32,195 nt of DNA. It comes from CAYXDO01 sp964463485 (GTDB lineage: Bacteria > Myxococcota > Kuafuiibacteriia > Kuafuiibacteriales > Kuafuiibacteriaceae). The translations under genes were made by a program, and so were the position numbers. This document shows positions 32,175-32,195 of the stretch, piece by piece. Numbering within the stretch: the stretch's first letter is position 1; each line of letters begins with the position of its first letter. The DNA is taken from the NCBI GenBank assembly GCA_964463485.1, contig CAYXDO010000132.1, forward strand, positions 1-32,195, written 5' to 3'. The notes beneath the pieces were generated by a model. The model made no database searches. It had not been told where the DNA came from and saw nothing but the letters and a program-made list of their open reading frames with translations.

Positions 32175-32195
32175 ATGCCGCGAGTGCCTTCCGAA
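32175..32195 (+). CDS. Possible start of a gene cut by the window edge
   Basis: An ATG at 32175 with GGGA and AGGG just upstream begins a frame that stays open for the seven codons to the window end (MPRVPSE). It is too short to identify. It would be divergent from the protease and could share the palindromic region. Confidence 0.3.

Overview
The window is GC-rich and densely coding. It has GTG and TTG starts, several stop/start overlaps, and about ten predicted lipoproteins or exported proteins with Asp/Gly/Ala-rich linkers. There is also a Ser/Thr kinase with an extracytoplasmic C-terminus, an EGF and Cys-repeat surface lipoprotein, and a trypsin-fold protease ending in a Cys, hydrophobic stretch and poly-Arg tail. 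Together these point to a myxobacterium (Myxococcota), probably of the Polyangia/Sandaracinaceae type. That placement is inference from gene content, not from a marker gene. I see no rRNA, tRNA, CRISPR array, phage or insertion sequence.

Layout. 49-1677: an unknown ORF and a convergent lipoprotein. 1678-2016: non-coding, with a 17-bp tandem repeat. 2017-5541: a hybrid sensor kinase followed by a protein resembling hydrogenase maturation proteases. 5446-8174 (minus): a polytopic membrane protein and a very Cys-rich lipoprotein, joined by a TTGA overlap. 8279-9379 (minus): four consecutive tiny lipoproteins that look like diverged paralogues. 9575-15472 (plus): an ankyrin/leucine-rich-repeat protein, an alpha-glucan phosphorylase, the 16S rRNA methyltransferase RsmD, and a hemerythrin fused to a flavodiiron-type metallo-beta-lactamase domain. 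15494-17848 (minus): a CRP/FNR regulator with FNR-like cysteines and a 518-residue protein of unknown function. 17977-18588 (minus): a lytic transglycosylase. 18759-24678 (plus): a tightly coupled run of a Ser/Thr kinase with PEGA and TonB-C domains, a large exported protein and an alpha/beta-hydrolase lipoprotein. 24710-25606 (minus): a Uma2-type nuclease. 25765-27864: a membrane protein of the so-called site-specific recombinase (Gcr) family. 28009-29106: a lipoprotein. 29155-32017 (minus): a Cys-rich EGF lipoprotein and a trypsin-like protease, with a perfect 11-bp AT-rich palindrome just upstream of the protease start.

How the parts may fit together. The hemerythrin/diiron fusion next to a Cys-bearing FNR-type regulator, whose own upstream region holds a near-consensus FNR box, suggests a small oxygen or nitric-oxide response locus. 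The kinase operon would couple a cytoplasmic kinase to periplasmic sensing and two envelope proteins. Much of the rest is cell-envelope decoration.

The most distinctive feature is the abundance of short perfect or near-perfect tandem repeats, mostly 12, 15 or 18 bp. They sit at gene ends, in signal-peptide n-regions and in lipoprotein linkers. The extreme case is about nine 15-bp units inside the N-terminus of the alpha/beta-hydrolase lipoprotein.
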